DNA of 64,000 bases from Gnetum montanum (GCA_015680685.1 MNCI01000556.1:275118-339117), one strand, 5' to 3'. Numbered from the stretch's first letter, positions 43,650-56,371 are shown. Numbers and translations are program-made. Notes: generated by a model not told the origin, from the letters alone.

Positions 43650-44360
43650 AAGATAAAACTCTATATCAGCCAATTTATGATAACTTTCAAAATTTATTTC
43701 ATGGATGCATTTGATATATTAAGACTTCAAATGATTTGTTGCACGAACTCAAAGATAGAAGAAAAAAATGTATATTTATTGGTTATGACAATAAAACTAG
43801 TAGTTATAAATGTCATAATCCTAAAAAATGAATAATTTCTAGAGATGTCATATTTGATGAATATAAATTTTATTTTAATAATTTTGATGCAAAACAAAAT
43901 AATAGAAAATACTCCTAAGCCTTGGATGGAGAAAGACCATCCTAGAAGTTAAATGTCAAACCAAAAATTTGAAAGAAGATTAACAAGATCAAGTGCCATC
44001 AACCACATTGCTTACTTAACCCTTTTTTATGAATCAAATAATGTTCATAAAGCCTTAAAACTTGTAGAGGGAAAACAAGCCATGAAAAAAGAATATCACA
44101 CTATTATAAAGTTGAGAGGCCACAAGGTATGAAGGTAATATATGCTAAATAGATTTTTATAACCTATAAGGCTAGGTTAGTTGTAAGAGAATTCAAGTAA
44201 AAGAAATATGTAGACTATGATGAGATCTTTGCTCTTGCAGTAAAATTTGAAATTATCAAATTTATCCTAACCATTGTTGTATATTATGACATTAAGCTTC
44301 ATTAAATGGATGTAAAATAACATTTCTAAATGGCTACTTAGACAAGGAAGTCTACATTGA
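43650..44360 (+). pseudogene. Copia integrase C-terminus and reverse transcriptase start, right part
   Basis: The frame reads HELKDRRKKCIFIGYDNKTSS, then NPKK and IISRDVIFDE, the standard end of Copia integrase. Later come YKARLVVREFK, VDYDEIFALAVKFE and KLHxMDVK, which start the reverse transcriptase. It continues the frame left at 32649; element C separates them. The palm domain with YVDD is missing because the relic jumps to the direct repeat at 44365. Confidence 0.75.
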
Positions 44361-44364
44361 ATAA

Positions 44365-44725
44365 TCTACATTTTATATTCATATCAATATAACATATATC
44401 TCACATATTTTGATCATTATTGCCTAATATCTATCAGATTTTATATATTTCATAAGATTTACATCATTTTATATTTAAATTTAAGAAAAATCCAAGCTTT
44501 CATATCAAACTTATTTCATCTTCAAATCCTAAGTTCATGGTTTCATCAAAGCTCAAATCCTCTTATCTAAGATTCAATCCTTTACACTTAAAGAAAGAAT
44601 AGATCTATGTTCTTATTTTATCTATTATGAGCATCTTAACTTCAAATTCAAGGACAAATTACATCAAACTTTATTAGATCATGCATTCAAAAAATAAAAT
44701 TTCCACCTATAATTGAAGATCATTG
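44365..44725 (+). repeat. Direct repeat flanking the Copia relic, right copy
   Basis: Partner of 31840-32205; see there. Confidence 0.55.
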
Positions 44726-45655
44726 ATGCACAACCTCCAACAATAGGGAAACAACATTGTTGCTTATTGCACATAGTGATTTTCAATGATACAATTCAAT
44801 TTGATTTTAGCTCTATCATTATTGCCACTCATCAATCAACATGAACTAGTGTAATAAGATCTATTAAAAACTAGAGTGTAGCTTAGTAGTTATCACCTCC
44901 AACAATGTTTATTAACAAGAAGTTAAAAGGTTACTCACAAATGATCTTGAGAAATAAGTGTAAAGTTCTAAATTTTTTAAAAAAATCATAAATTTATACA
45001 AACTTTTTCAGAGTACATCAAATCAATGAAGAGAAAACTTAAGAAAAAAGCCAAAAGATTTAGAGAATGCCTTTTTAAGTTTTCATCCTTACAACCAATT
45101 CGAAAAAACTTCTTCGTTGAGGTAAGAAAAAGATTAAGCCTTGCCCTCATTTAGAAATGCCCTTACAAGTTTTCACTTCTTATTAAAGAGTTCATTATAA
45201 AGAGAGAGAAACCTTCTTTAAAAACAAAAAACATATAAAACGTGAACTCCTAATTTCATGACAAATGATAAAAGAGCATAATTAATTTTTTCTCAATGCT
45301 CTTCTAGACATCCATGTAGAAATGTTTTTCCAAACTTGACCCTGTGGCATGTCTAAATCTCCTCATTGATATCAATGATTGCTTCTACAATTTACCTTGA
45401 AAAGCATTGCTTTTGCTCTAACATATATCACTATAGTGCTTTGACTGATATCTTTACCTACTCTTCAAATTAGTATTTTGGTTTTGGTTTTGGTTGCTAT
45501 TTTGTTTTGGTTTTGGTAAGCATTGATTCACTGGCCTAAGAAGTTGAATAGATACATTGATCTGTAATAGCAAATTACAAAAGTATTATTATTCAAAGGC
45601 TTCATGTTCATTTTTTCAAGCGATACGGATGACTGAAAGTCTAATTTTGAAAATC
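44726..45655. other. Nothing recognised
   Basis: AT-rich. A weak tRNA-like run (GTAGCTTAGTAGTTATCACC near 44878) is too poor to call. Confidence 0.35.
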
Positions 45656-45679
45656 TTTTCACGTGGTTGCGTCCAGGTG

Positions 45680-45848
45680 GATATTGGGTTTTATGACTTA
45701 AGAAATAAGCACATCACTGTCAATGGCAAGTTACAGCGGATTCAAAATCTGACAGGCCCCAGGGGGAGATATTGGGTTTTATGACTTAAGAAATAAGCAC
45801 ATCACTGTCAATAGCAAGTTACGGCGGATTCAAAATCTGACAGGCCCA
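45680..45848. repeat. 88-bp tandem duplication
   Basis: Units 45680-45767 and 45768-45848 start GATATTGGGTTTTATGACTT and differ at two or three positions. The start of the unit resembles the SINE-like segment at 43463-43632. A GGGGG-containing junction separates the copies. Confidence 0.75.
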
Positions 45849-46228
45849 ATCCTCATCTGGCCTGGACAAGCAGATGTACAGTTAGAACAAAAGCGTAACT
45901 TGAAGAATCTTTTTCATGATATAGCAGTCGATTCAAAATCCAATAAGATGTACGATTAAATATCAAAACTTTGTAATAAAAATTTTTTGTCCCTCACAAA
46001 CTTGTAATTAAGCATTTTCATTTCCATTTCCAAATATTACTTGTTTCTGCACCCTGCAACTTTAGCTTAAACTAAAGTTTAATTAAAAAATTCAAGAGAT
46101 TTTGAAAACAACGACATATTTCTGAAATTAGGTTATATCTTCAATGATTTGTTGCGATTTAATTTCAACTTTCATCGTAGTTTTTCGCTATCTTTTCCGA
46201 TCCTGTGAGTACTCACGATTCTCGATTC

Positions 46229-46290
46229 AGGGTTCCGAACCGATAATCGAGAGTTCCGAACCGGTAATCGAGAGTTCCGAACCGATATTT
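46229..46290. repeat. Three copies of a 20-21 bp unit
   Basis: GGTTCCGAACCGATAATCGA, GAGTTCCGAACCGGTAATCG and GAGTTCCGAACCGATATTTC follow one another. The unit contains the palindromic GTTCCGAAC. It lies downstream (minus strand) of the MADS pseudogene. Confidence 0.7.
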
Positions 46291-46439
46291 CAATCTATGT
46301 TGGCCAGTATACAAGGAAAAAATAACCGATCTCATTCACCGAAACCGTGAAAAATATTGGCATTTTTTAAATTTTATTGGAAGCTGAAAAGATCGTTGCC
46401 CTATGTTATCATTCATTGACAGTTAGCAGATTTAAAATA

Positions 46440-46948
46440 CAACGGATTTGATGGAGTGTGAAAAATATTAAAACCCTACAGAATTCAGAGATACACAAAA
46501 CCTTAGCAAAAATGTTATTAAAAATCCTCTCCATTTTAGTGGACAAGAGAGCGCAGTCGATATCGAACATGAAAATAAACACGATACTTGAGATTGCGAT
46601 ATATTAAGGCAGTTGCAGCCAAACACATACAGCAAAGCTTGAAAAAATAAGCGTGAATAAGAAAGCATTCACTTACTCTGGATCCAAGATTTGGGGAGCC
46701 ATTCCGGGGTTGGAGTAGGTAACCTTTGCGACTTCTGCATTGCACAGCGCATCGTGCTCGATTGTGACGGAACGCGTTCCCTATTCTTCTTTGATCAAAA
46801 CTGAGAAAGCATTCACTTACTCTGGATCCAAGATTTGGGGAGCCATTCCGGGGTTGGAGTAGGTAACCGCTGCGACTTCTGCATTGCACAGCGCATCGTG
46901 CTCGATTGTGACGGAACGCGTTCGCTATTCTGCTTTGATCAAAACTGA
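46440..46948 (-). pseudogene. MADS-box exon 1 fragment, duplicated in tandem (pseudogene)
   Basis: Two 144-bp units (46661-46804 and 46805-46948) each read, on the minus strand, EHDALCNAEVAAVTYSNPG and then a GTAAGTG donor. This aligns with the end of exon 1 of the MADS gene at 18848-18930 (ELNVLCDADVAVLVYSEFG, donor GTGAGTG in the same phase). A 10-bp insertion before it shifts the frame, and the DNA-contacting N-terminal half is missing. Intron sequence beyond the donor (46440-46660) also matches intron 1 of the gene (AAACCCTA...CAGAGATAC). The upstream purine-rich run at 47285-47320 may match the gene's leader. It is a partial gene copy made at DNA level. Confidence 0.65.
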
Positions 46949-48759
46949 GATTTTATTATGTGTCCGTACCTTCGATTCGAAACTGAAACTGAAATTTTAT
47001 CGAGTCATTGAACTTTCCAAATCTATTACAGAATATTTTTACAAGAATTACTAAATGTTCTTGAAATTACACGCAGATCAAACCGTGAAGCAGCCGTCTA
47101 CAATACGGCATTGATATAGTCATAGAAGGAAGACAGAAACAAAATTTCTATTGATAAAGTTACAAAGAAAAAATATACCTACTATGGATGATACAAAGAA
47201 ATTCTCCAATTAAGCATTGATAAGTAGCATTTGCAGGTATTTCATCTGCACAAATACAAGCAAAAGCAAAAGGAGCGAGGCAATGGCATCGTGCGCAGAA
47301 GAAAAAGAAGAGGAGAAAAGGGACCGTGACAGACAGCGGCTTCCGTATACGTTACAGTAGAATAATAGCATTCAACAATTTGTGGTGTCCACTACTCGAT
47401 CTCCGTTTTCAAGGCAGCTATCCCATCAAACAAATTTATTAAAAACCAAAAAATTAACAGAGAAGTTTTCAGGTAGCTCTTCGTATGATTTACAGTCAAC
47501 CTCTCCGAACCTAAATTTTGGTAACCAAACCACTCTCCTTCTATAGTCCATAAAAATTTAATCTACAAGTGATAAATGATGACCAACCATAAAAGTAGGA
47601 TTAAATGATAACCATACATAAAAGCAAGGAAAATTTACAAAATGTAGAAAAGTGTTTTACTTGGCAGGGTTTTGTTGAAAATCATTATCAATGTTTAAAA
47701 AATAAGGAAATTAGTCATATTGGTCAAGTTATTTGGTTTATTGATTAGTTGGCAAATAGTTCATACCAAGTTAGCAGATTTAAAATACATGCTTTTTAAT
47801 ATTTATTTATTTTCATATACAAAATAATCAAAATGTATTTATTTTATTAACTTTTATACTTAAACTAAAATTTTATTATGCCTATAGAATATCTAGATCT
47901 ATTATTTTTGTTAATGCTTATGATGTACTAACCCAATTTTGGGTTAGAAAAATAGATGATATATTGGAAGACAAAGTGAAAAATGTGTTAAGTGTTAACT
48001 ACCCTAATTAAAAGGTAAAACTATTTATAATTAAGTAACAAATTATAAGTCAAGGGTTGTAACTTGTCCCTTGGGTGTCTCTTAGGATCTTGAGGCAAGG
48101 CTCAACTAGGAGCATATGGCAAGGATGAAATGACAACATAGGATCATCAAAGAAGACAAAGAGGATTTGATCACTTCTCTAGCCTTAAATGTACTAGGCC
48201 TAACTATAGGGTGTTATCTTGGTTACCTCAAGGTCAAATCATATTTTAGATAACCTAAGAAAAAAGAAGATTTCTGACACAATTCAGCTGGTGGCATATT
48301 TTTCTACATTAATAGAACTTTTCTTTTTCTTTTTCCTACTTAAATCTTGTTCTAACATTCTCAGATGCATTACATTTCAATAAAGTAATACAAAATTATG
48401 TATTTAAACAAAATAATATGTCATAAAGTATTATTAGTGCATTAAAGATTAGAGAGATTATTGAGGGCCAAATTAAAATAACAAGAAACAATGAAAAGTT
48501 TCATTAAAATAAAAAGACATAGAATTATCCATTACAAAAAGAGTCTACAACAGTCATCAAGGAGAGATGATAATAAATCTATAGATTCACCCTTTTACAA
48601 AGAAGAATAATAATAATAAGGGAATAAGAAAACTAGTAGAAATGACATACATAAATCAACGAAGATCAATTTTATGAATCAAGTAACCTAAAACCTTCAA
48701 AAGTTATTGAAGTCATTGCAAATCAATGGATTGTTCATTAGTAAAACACTAGATGACAT
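46949..48759. other. Flank of the MADS pseudogene, nothing else recognised
   Basis: The first 400 bp may be the duplicated upstream region of the MADS gene. The rest is AT-rich without coding signal. Confidence 0.35.
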
Positions 48760-49165
48760 TATGTAGGTTGATAATGGAGTCACAAAAGAAGTGAATAAGA
48801 ATCTAATTTTCTAAATAGGAAGAGAAGATCCAACGTAAACCATTCGTAATCTTGTCTAGGTTCCTAAAGAGGAAGAGAAGATAATCCAAAAGGTTATGAT
48901 GGAGTAAAGAAAATGACTACAAAGAGGGATAGGTTGCAATTCAGGTAGTAGTCCATGATAGGCCAAGCTATGAATCATTGAAGGAATCTAAGAGGATCCA
49001 ACCCATGTAAGACTGATCAACTAAGAAAATTGCTAAAAGACCTATCATCAATAATAGGCAAAGGCAGGTATTATAAGGATGTGACCAAAGAAAGAAAGAG
49101 AAGAGAAGAGAAGAATAAGATGATGTTACAAAGAAGTAATTCATAATGAGTTTGTTAGATACTAA

Positions 49166-50310
49166 GAGCGATTGCAAAATATGAATAATACAATTATAAA
49201 AGATGTATAATGATGAGTTTGTTTAATCAATGAACCATATGTTAAGCTTTCTTATGACCTAAACAATCCTTGTATAATTAAAATTGTCTAAGAGACATAA
49301 AATCAAACTCTAACATGGTATCAAAGTGCAGTTGAAATTGGTTATGATGATAAATAGCTATGGAGGAAATAGAACTAGAATTACTAAAATCAAAGTGAAG
49401 TGATGTATCAAAAGATTACAATGATTTGTAAATAGAGGAAAGTTGTATGTAATAGTTATATGGAACAATTAATCAATTTAACACTATATATAGAGGCAAG
49501 AGTACAAGGAACAAAAACATAGGTTCATGTATCACATAAGTGTAAGGAAGTTGAAGAACAAAGCATAGGAAAAGGGGAAAAATAAAATCATGAAACAAGT
49601 TCATGACTAGATGAAGCTTCTAAAGAGAGCCTTAGAAAGAATGTGAGAATCTCCCACACCATTAACAAATTGAAAGCATAGCACTCAACATCATTTGCTT
49701 CTCAAACATCGTATGGAGAACATCATCTATATACTAAGATTAACTACAAAATATGAATAATACAATTACAAAAGATGTATAATGATGAGTTTATTTAATT
49801 AATGAACCATATGTTAAGTTTTTTAATAACCTAAATAATCCTTATATAATTAGAGTTGTCCAAGAGACATAAAATCAAACTCTAACATGGTATCAAAGTG
49901 TAGTTGGAAATTGGTTATGACGACAAGTAGTTATGGAGGAAATAGAACTAGAATTACCAAAATCAAAGTGAACTGATGTATCAAAAGATTACAATGATTC
50001 ATAAACAAAGGACATTTATATGAGATAGTTATACAGAATAGTTAATAAATTTGATACTATATATAGAGGCAAGAGTATAAGAAAAAAAAACATAAATTCA
50101 TGTATCATAGAAAGATGAAGTAGAAGAACAAAGCATATGAAAAGGAAAAAAATAAAATCATGGAGCAAGTTTTTGATCAAATGAAGCTTCTAAAGATAGT
50201 CTTAGAAATAATGTTGGAATCTCCTATGACATCAACAAATTGGAAGAATAGCATTGAACATCATTCACTTATCAAACATCGTATGGAGTACATCATCTAT
50301 ATACTTCTAC
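49166..50310 (+). repeat. 572-bp tandem duplication of LTR end, primer site and leader
   Basis: Units of about 572 bp: the primer site occurs at 49316 and again at 49888, and AACATCGTATGGAG occurs near 49708 and 50276. The duplication arose after insertion, or marks an unequal exchange. The second unit flows into the first ORF of element E. Confidence 0.75.
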
Positions 50311-50396
50311 AAATGAAAGACAAGATGGATGAAGTATTACAACACTTAAAGATAATAGAAGATTCTAGAAGAGGCTACATGAACAAAAAAAGATAA
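50160..50396 (+). pseudogene. First ORF of element E, fragment
   Basis: 78 codons from MEQVFDQMKLLK to YMNKKR, then a stop; the frame can be followed a little further (KNKPQRTNYSKPYYPR). It occupies the gag position after the primer site. It resembles no gag family that I can name. The parallel frame in the first duplicate unit is already broken. Confidence 0.4.
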
Positions 50397-51059
50397 GACA
50401 ACAATAATAGGCAAGTAAGGAGATCCTACAATTGGAACTAGAGTCCCAAAAATAAGCCCCAAAGAACTAATTACTCTAAACCATATTACCCAAGACTGCA
50501 TGATGCCAAGCCTATCCTTCATAATGTATGGAAGAAATAAGTTAAGTTATTATAAGACTTAACTTAAACATTGTAAGATCATGTAATGCAGAGAAAAGAA
50601 ATAAATAAAGGGGATATTTTTGTAATAACTTTTTGTGTTACAAATGATCATCGCCATAAGCATTGAATGCATTATCAACAACACAAGTTATCATAAATAA
50701 CCAAAAAAAATACCAAAAATATGAAAATTCATAATTTTGAGCAACAATAAGCACAATTTCATAGTAAGGGTTCAAGCATATTCAAGATAAGGGTTTTTTA
50801 TGCATTTCACTAAGAATTTCCATTTGCAAATTATGTGAAATCCATTTGTAACAATCTTTCTGCATATCAATATAAAGAATCAAGATGAATCTAGAAAAGA
50901 GGATTAACTATGATGCAATTATAACTACCAAGGTAGCCTTTGTCACATTGCATATAAGTCCTATCTAAGGAAATCTTGAGCTAAAGCATGTAATCACTTA
51001 CAATTTAAATTTCCTAAAATAAAGAATAGAAGCAAAAGTATTCAACAAATTGAGGATTG

Positions 51060-52000
51060 TTAGCGTCGATGACTACACATAATTTGAGTTTCTTACTTCA
51101 AAATTGATGACTAATGGAGAAATGAACTAGATGTTGAAAATGTATTCCAATAGAGTAATGAAAATATTTTATTGAGGTAAGTTTGCTCGCATGCTAATCT
51201 CTAAAGAAGTCATTTATTTTATTGCTAATGATAGAAATGTTTATTTATCAATTGTGGATACTTGATTCATCGTGAAGCCCTTGTGCCTACATTTCTCTCT
51301 AAGAAATCCCTAGAAGATTGTAGGTCACATCCCTAGATAAATACAGACCCACTACTAAAACCTATACATTCTATGTGTAAAATTTATAATGTAGGGATGG
51401 ATTACACTACAGTCCATTGGGGTATCATTAAGACCCTATACTATATTCAAGCTTGGGACTTGAAGTACACCTAGGTAAGAATTGTAGTACATAATTTTTA
51501 TCATGCACTTATGAAGATGAAAGAAGGCACAAGTAGTAAATTTGGTTTTAGAGGGCTTCTCTCATTACTAGTGTAAAGATTTTCCAAGGGGGTTCTTACT
51601 CAATTACTAGCATGTGTAGTAATTCTTGTTCTTATGGGAGAAAGTGAGGTTATGAATTTTAATAACAAGAATCAAATAATATTTAAAGACATATTAATCA
51701 TAACCTTGAAGGAACAAAGTAGTCAGGAATCAACCAAGGTCAAGGTATTAGCCTAGGGATCATCAAGATGTGCCCTAACACTTACTTTTGAAGAAGATGA
51801 TGCTATGAAGAAGTTGAAGATCCTATCAATTGTACAGAAGTCTACATCAAGTAAGGAGAAGGTTATAGGTGATGAGTTCCTTTCTATCTCTCCTACCAAT
51901 TATTCTAATACTATAGATATTAACTCATATATAGACTTTCCAGCCTCAGATGTTCTTGGTTTAGTTGGTCATCATAATTAATAAACATGACTAAAGCATC
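51060..52000 (+). pseudogene. Decayed ORF in element E, unidentified
   Basis: Broken frames carry peptides such as DYTTVHWGIIKTLYYIQ, VHNFYHALMKMKEGTSSKFG and KSTSSKEKVIGDEFLSISP. Codon use and lack of poly-T runs suggest old coding sequence. I cannot name the family. Confidence 0.35.
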
Positions 52001-52230
52001 ACATAGTCTAAGCGCTTGTGTTGACTTAAAATCTACTAGTATCTATAAATAATTAGGATTTCAAAATTAAATTTCCTACACGAGAAATCCATATTCTTCT
52101 AAGTAGAACAACAATACAAAATTTTGGGAAGAATTGGTTGAAGACTAGAGTGAGGATGTAGATATAATAATTAAAAAAGAAGTATAGTATTGGTTAGACA
52201 TGAGGTAGTAGAATATATTCAATGATCATG

Positions 52231-52838
52231 AGCTCGTAAGAGCTAAAATATATCTCTATATTGAATTAATGATCCATTATGCAACATTTAAGCAAGTAGA
52301 GGACAATAAAGAGGATGATATTTTGGATGTAGTTAAGAAATTATCATTGATTGAGAAGGAGAAAAAAGAATGGGAAATTGTCTTGCAACTTCATATTAGA
52401 AAATATGATAAAATGATATTAGCTTTTTAGAAATTTACACATATAGTGGAATAATACAAAGCATATATTAGGCATAAATTACAACTAATGGATCAAGGAC
52501 CTAGTTAGGTAACTCTATCTATAAAAGAAAAGGAAGAGAAAATTATAAAGATTGAGGAGCAACACTTACAATAGAAGGAAGAACTAAAGGATAAGGCTCA
52601 ACAGTTGAAACAAGAAGGTAAATATTGTCATAAGACTAACAAAAAACTAGTGATAAAGCATCAATCACCATAGGTTAACATCTAGAAAGCCAAGCATATG
52701 ATGCTTGCTACAAACTCATCAATAGAAGAATATAAGCAATATCTCATCTCCAAAGAAGAAGAAATGAAGGCTTTCTCAACAAAATTGGAAGAGCTACGAA
52801 GGGAAATGAAAACAATCAAGGCATTCATGAAGTTGTAA
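52231..52838 (+). pseudogene. Coiled-coil ORF relic near the 3' end of element E
   Basis: One frame with five or so stops reads LMIHYATFKQVEDNKEDDI, KKLSLIEKEKKEWEIVLQL, KEKEEKIIKIEEQHLQ, KEELKDKAQQLKQEGKY and SKEEEMKAFSTKLEELRREM. These are heptad-like coiled-coil segments rich in K and E. Its place just before the 3' LTR parallels ORF2 of elements A-C, although I see no sequence homology. Function unknown. Confidence 0.45.
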
Positions 52839-54217
52839 CAATAAAAAAAATACTATACTTAGAATCATTACAAGATGTACTAAAAGCAAAACTGCCTCCT
52901 TCCTCTACTTTTGAACATAACTTGTTCTTATTCTTATTTCCATTTCTATTCTTGAAGTTCCACATGAAATTGAAATGGAGTCCACACTATCCATTCCCCA
53001 AATTGACATTCCATGATAAATATTCTCTTTGAGATACATTCCTTGTGTCTAATATGTGCTACACTATTTTTTGTTTCTATGAAATTGTGAGTGAAGGGAA
53101 GAGAGGGGGTGGGGGATGGGGGTGGTGTTGTAGGGAGGAAGAGTAATTTCATCAATTCTTATAAATATATAATGCTTTTTGATTGGCCACCATGAAGTAT
53201 TATATGATTTTTAAAATATCATTTATACACATCAACTTCATAAGAAATAACAAACCAAGTTATGAAACTAATGCTTGAAGGGAAGTGTTTGAATATGATC
53301 ATAACATGTTGTACAATCATTAGTTTTGCAATTATCCATGGTTGTCCATAGTCACTTATAAATAATTCGTAACAAAAAGATGTGACTTATCATGCAACCC
53401 ATTATAACCCTATCCATGGAACATAAGCATCTATCAATCAACCACTAAGATGTATGAAGTGAAGAGATGTGGTGAGGAACATTAAAATAATTAAGAAGAT
53501 AGTATGTGTAAGCAACAATGAATCATAAGAGATGTTACTAGATGTAGCATCGTACAAAGGAAAATAAGAATCAGAACCATAAGGAACTAAAGGTACATGT
53601 CCAAAATCAAGGAAGTAATTAACATTAAGAAAAATAATGAAATGTAGTAGTCATTATGATTAATAGAATTCATAATGATAATCCAAGTATCAAAAGGTTA
53701 AAGAAGTAACTTAAATGAAAGAAGTGAAAAAGAATCTAATTTCTTAAATAGAAAGAGTAGATCCAAGGTGAATCATTTGTAACTTGGTCTAGGTTCTTGT
53801 GATGAAGTAAATAAAATGACTATGAAGAGGGATATGCTACGATTGAAGTAGTAGTCCATACTAGGCCAAGCTATGAATCGTTGATGGTGTCCAAGAAGGC
53901 CTAGCCCACTTAAGACTAATCAACCAAGAAAATTCCCAAAAGACCTATCATGAGTAACAGAAAACAGTAGGCATCATAATAATGTAGCCAAAGAAAGAAA
54001 TAAATAAATAATAAGGATAAGAAGAAGATTTTATGAAGAAGTAATTCATAATAAGTTTGTTAGATACCAAGAGTGACTACAAAATATGAATAATATAATT
54101 ACAAAAGATATATAATGATGAGTGTGTTTAATCAATGAACCATATGTTAAGTTTTTTCATGACCTAAATGATTCTTATATAATTAGAATTATCGAGGAGA
54201 TGTAAAACAAAACTCTA

Positions 54218-55598
54218 ATAAGGAGCATTTGTAGGTGGTGGATGAAGTGAAGACAACTTCCATGTCCAAGTTTATTAAAAATTACCAATGATGTCTTTAT
54301 GATAGTAATATTGCTAGGTGTAAACATGATCCCTCCATGCAAGATTGAGATATCCTATAATGGCAGACTCAAGATGATAAAAAGTCTTCCAATCTTCTTG
54401 GATTGCCTACACCTTGTCCAAGACTTGAATCAAATAAGTACAATGATTATAATCATTAGAGAGTGCACTAGTTGGAGACTATGATTGATGAGGTGGAATA
54501 TTAACAAGGATCTGAAAGGTATTTCCAAAAGGTAAGGAAGAAGGCCTAGAAAACTAATCCACTTCATCATCATCTAGAACCCTTCACTTTCCATAAATTG
54601 AACCTATTTGGCACATCTCTAATCTAGTGGAGAATGCTTCTTGATAGAAATAATTAACTTTAATGTTAGAACAAATATCTTCCACTGATAAATTAATTTT
54701 CAAAAGTAAGAGAAATAAATCACCAATGTTAAGGTTAGATGGTATCCAACTTACTGTAGTATCGATTAGATTGATCTTCAATAGAGCAGGTACTTAAGGT
54801 CTCAATTGATAAGATGATGAAGACTAATTTTCTTTTTCCTTATGTATTTATTAAGAACAAAAAAGTGTAGGTAAGAGACCCACTATTGAATAAGGAATAC
54901 TGACTAATTTATGAATAAAGAAAGAATACCTATGACTAATGGAAGCTTGTGGAAGATGACTAGACTTCTATTTCTTTCATTTAGTGATCCTCTAGTGGAT
55001 CCATTTTCATTAGAGCTATCGATGTTTTCATCCTTCTATACTAATAATTTTTTTTAAATGTTAAGTAAGAAGTAATTAGTAAACAACAAACATAAAACAA
55101 ATACCTTAGTAAAGTGTGAGGAATCAATCAGGTTATGAAAATCACCCCCTTCCATAAGAGTGAAATGAACTAATATAGTTCTTACTTTCAACAAGCTTTC
55201 AATTGAAATAATCTTTCAAGAATCAAAAAGTAAGTAATGACAATATTTAGACCAATATTTAGTAACTGAATAATAGTTGAAGTTACTTTTTATTCCAAAA
55301 TAAGAGCCTAGAAAAGCTACTCCCATATTGGTTTCATTACTTTATGAACCCTTAATTTGGACTACAGGCAAGGTCAAATAATCTTCAAAAATTTTAGAAT
55401 AGACATAAAAATTGTTCATAATTATGTAATAAAATAATAAATATAGTAATGAAGATGCAATAGTTTTTTTGACTCAAAATCCTCTTCTAGCAATCAAAGA
55501 GATAATATGGAACAAATACTAATAATGAATGGCTAAGTTTTTAAAATTAAAAGAGCTTGAATTTGCGATCAAGACATTAACATAACCAGCTAGTTTAG
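54218..55598. other. Nothing recognised
   Basis: AT-rich, short ORFs only, no repeat pairing found. Confidence 0.35.
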
Positions 55599-55603
55599 GT
55601 TTT
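55599..55603. repeat. Target-site duplication of the minus-strand LTR, left copy
   Basis: GTTTT before TGATGAG; identical GTTTT at 56367-56371 after CTCATCA. Confidence 0.75.
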
Positions 55604-56366
55604 TGATGAGTGGCGAGGTACCCCTACACTCCACCATACGAATACGAGCGTGCACGCGCGATCTGGTCGAACTCCGCAAACTAAATGCCTTAACGCCACA
55701 AGAAACACTTGGGGTTAATCGTTCGTTGTCTTCCCAGGCTTGCTTGTATGTGTCACGGTGTATGGTTAAGCAAGTCTGAGGTATGTGATTTTTTTGGTAT
55801 TTTCANNNNNNNNNNNNNNNNNNNNNNNNNNNNNNNNNNNNNNNNNNNNNNNNNNNNNNNNNNNNNNNNNNNNNNNNNNNNNNNNNNNNNNNNNNNNNNN
55901 NNNNNNNNNNNNNNNNNNNNNNNNNNNNNNNNNNNNNNNNNNNNNNNNNNNNNNNNNNNNNNNNNNNNNNNNNNNNNNNNNNNNNNNNNNNNNNNNNNNN
56001 NNNNNNNNNNNNNNNNNNNNNNNNNNNNNNNNNNNNNNNNNNNNNNNNNNNNNNNNNNNNNNNNNNNNNNNNNNNNNNNNNNNNNNNNNNNNNNNNNNNN
56101 NNNNNNNNNNNNNNNNNNNNNNNNNNNNNNNNNNNNNNNNNNNNNNNNNNNNNNNNNNNNNNNNNNNNNNNNNNNNNNNNNNNNNNNNNNNNNNNNNNNN
56201 NNNNNNNNNNNNNNNNNNNNNNNNNNNNNNNNNNNNNNNNNNNNNNNNNNNNNTGGCTGTGGACCGCGATATCGCATACGCGATATCGTAGGGAAAGACT
56301 TGATATCGCGGCGGCTGCGATATCGCGTACGCGATATCACGGCCCAGTGCAAGTCGTGTCTCATCA
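55604..56366 (-). repeat. Minus-strand LTR with target duplication, interrupted by an assembly gap
   Basis: The left side matches the inner end of the family LTR (TGATGAGTGGCGAGGTACCCCTACAC in two parts). The right side carries two GATATC dyads (56268-56287 and the perfect 20-mer at 56319-56338) and ends CTCATCA. With the gap counted as drawn, the total is 763 bp, near the length of one LTR, so a solo LTR is likely. A hidden full element cannot be excluded because gap length may be nominal. The part at 55680-55800 is divergent from A, suggesting a subfamily. Confidence 0.75.
55806..56253. other. Assembly gap (448 N)
   Basis: A run of N. ORFs that cross it are artefacts. Confidence 0.99.
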
Positions 56367-56371
56367 GTTTT

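Larger units (their letters stand above)
48760..54217 (+). mobile_element. Element E: degraded LTR retroelement with tRNA-Met-type primer site
   Basis: Direct repeats 48760-49315 and 53690-54217 match over more than 500 bp (AAGAATCTAATTT, GTCTAGGTTC, GGCCAAGCTATGAATC, AAGACCTATCAT, CCATATGTTAAG). The left one ends CTCTAACA, directly followed by TGGTATCAAAG (49316-49326), the primer site for initiator tRNA-Met. The interior has many stops; I find no convincing reverse transcriptase. Start points of the LTRs are uncertain, so the superfamily is open. Confidence 0.6.

Noticed and set aside
46536-46889. 117-codon minus-strand ORF
   Set aside because: It is the wrong frame of the duplicated MADS exon fragment; the repeat makes it look conserved.
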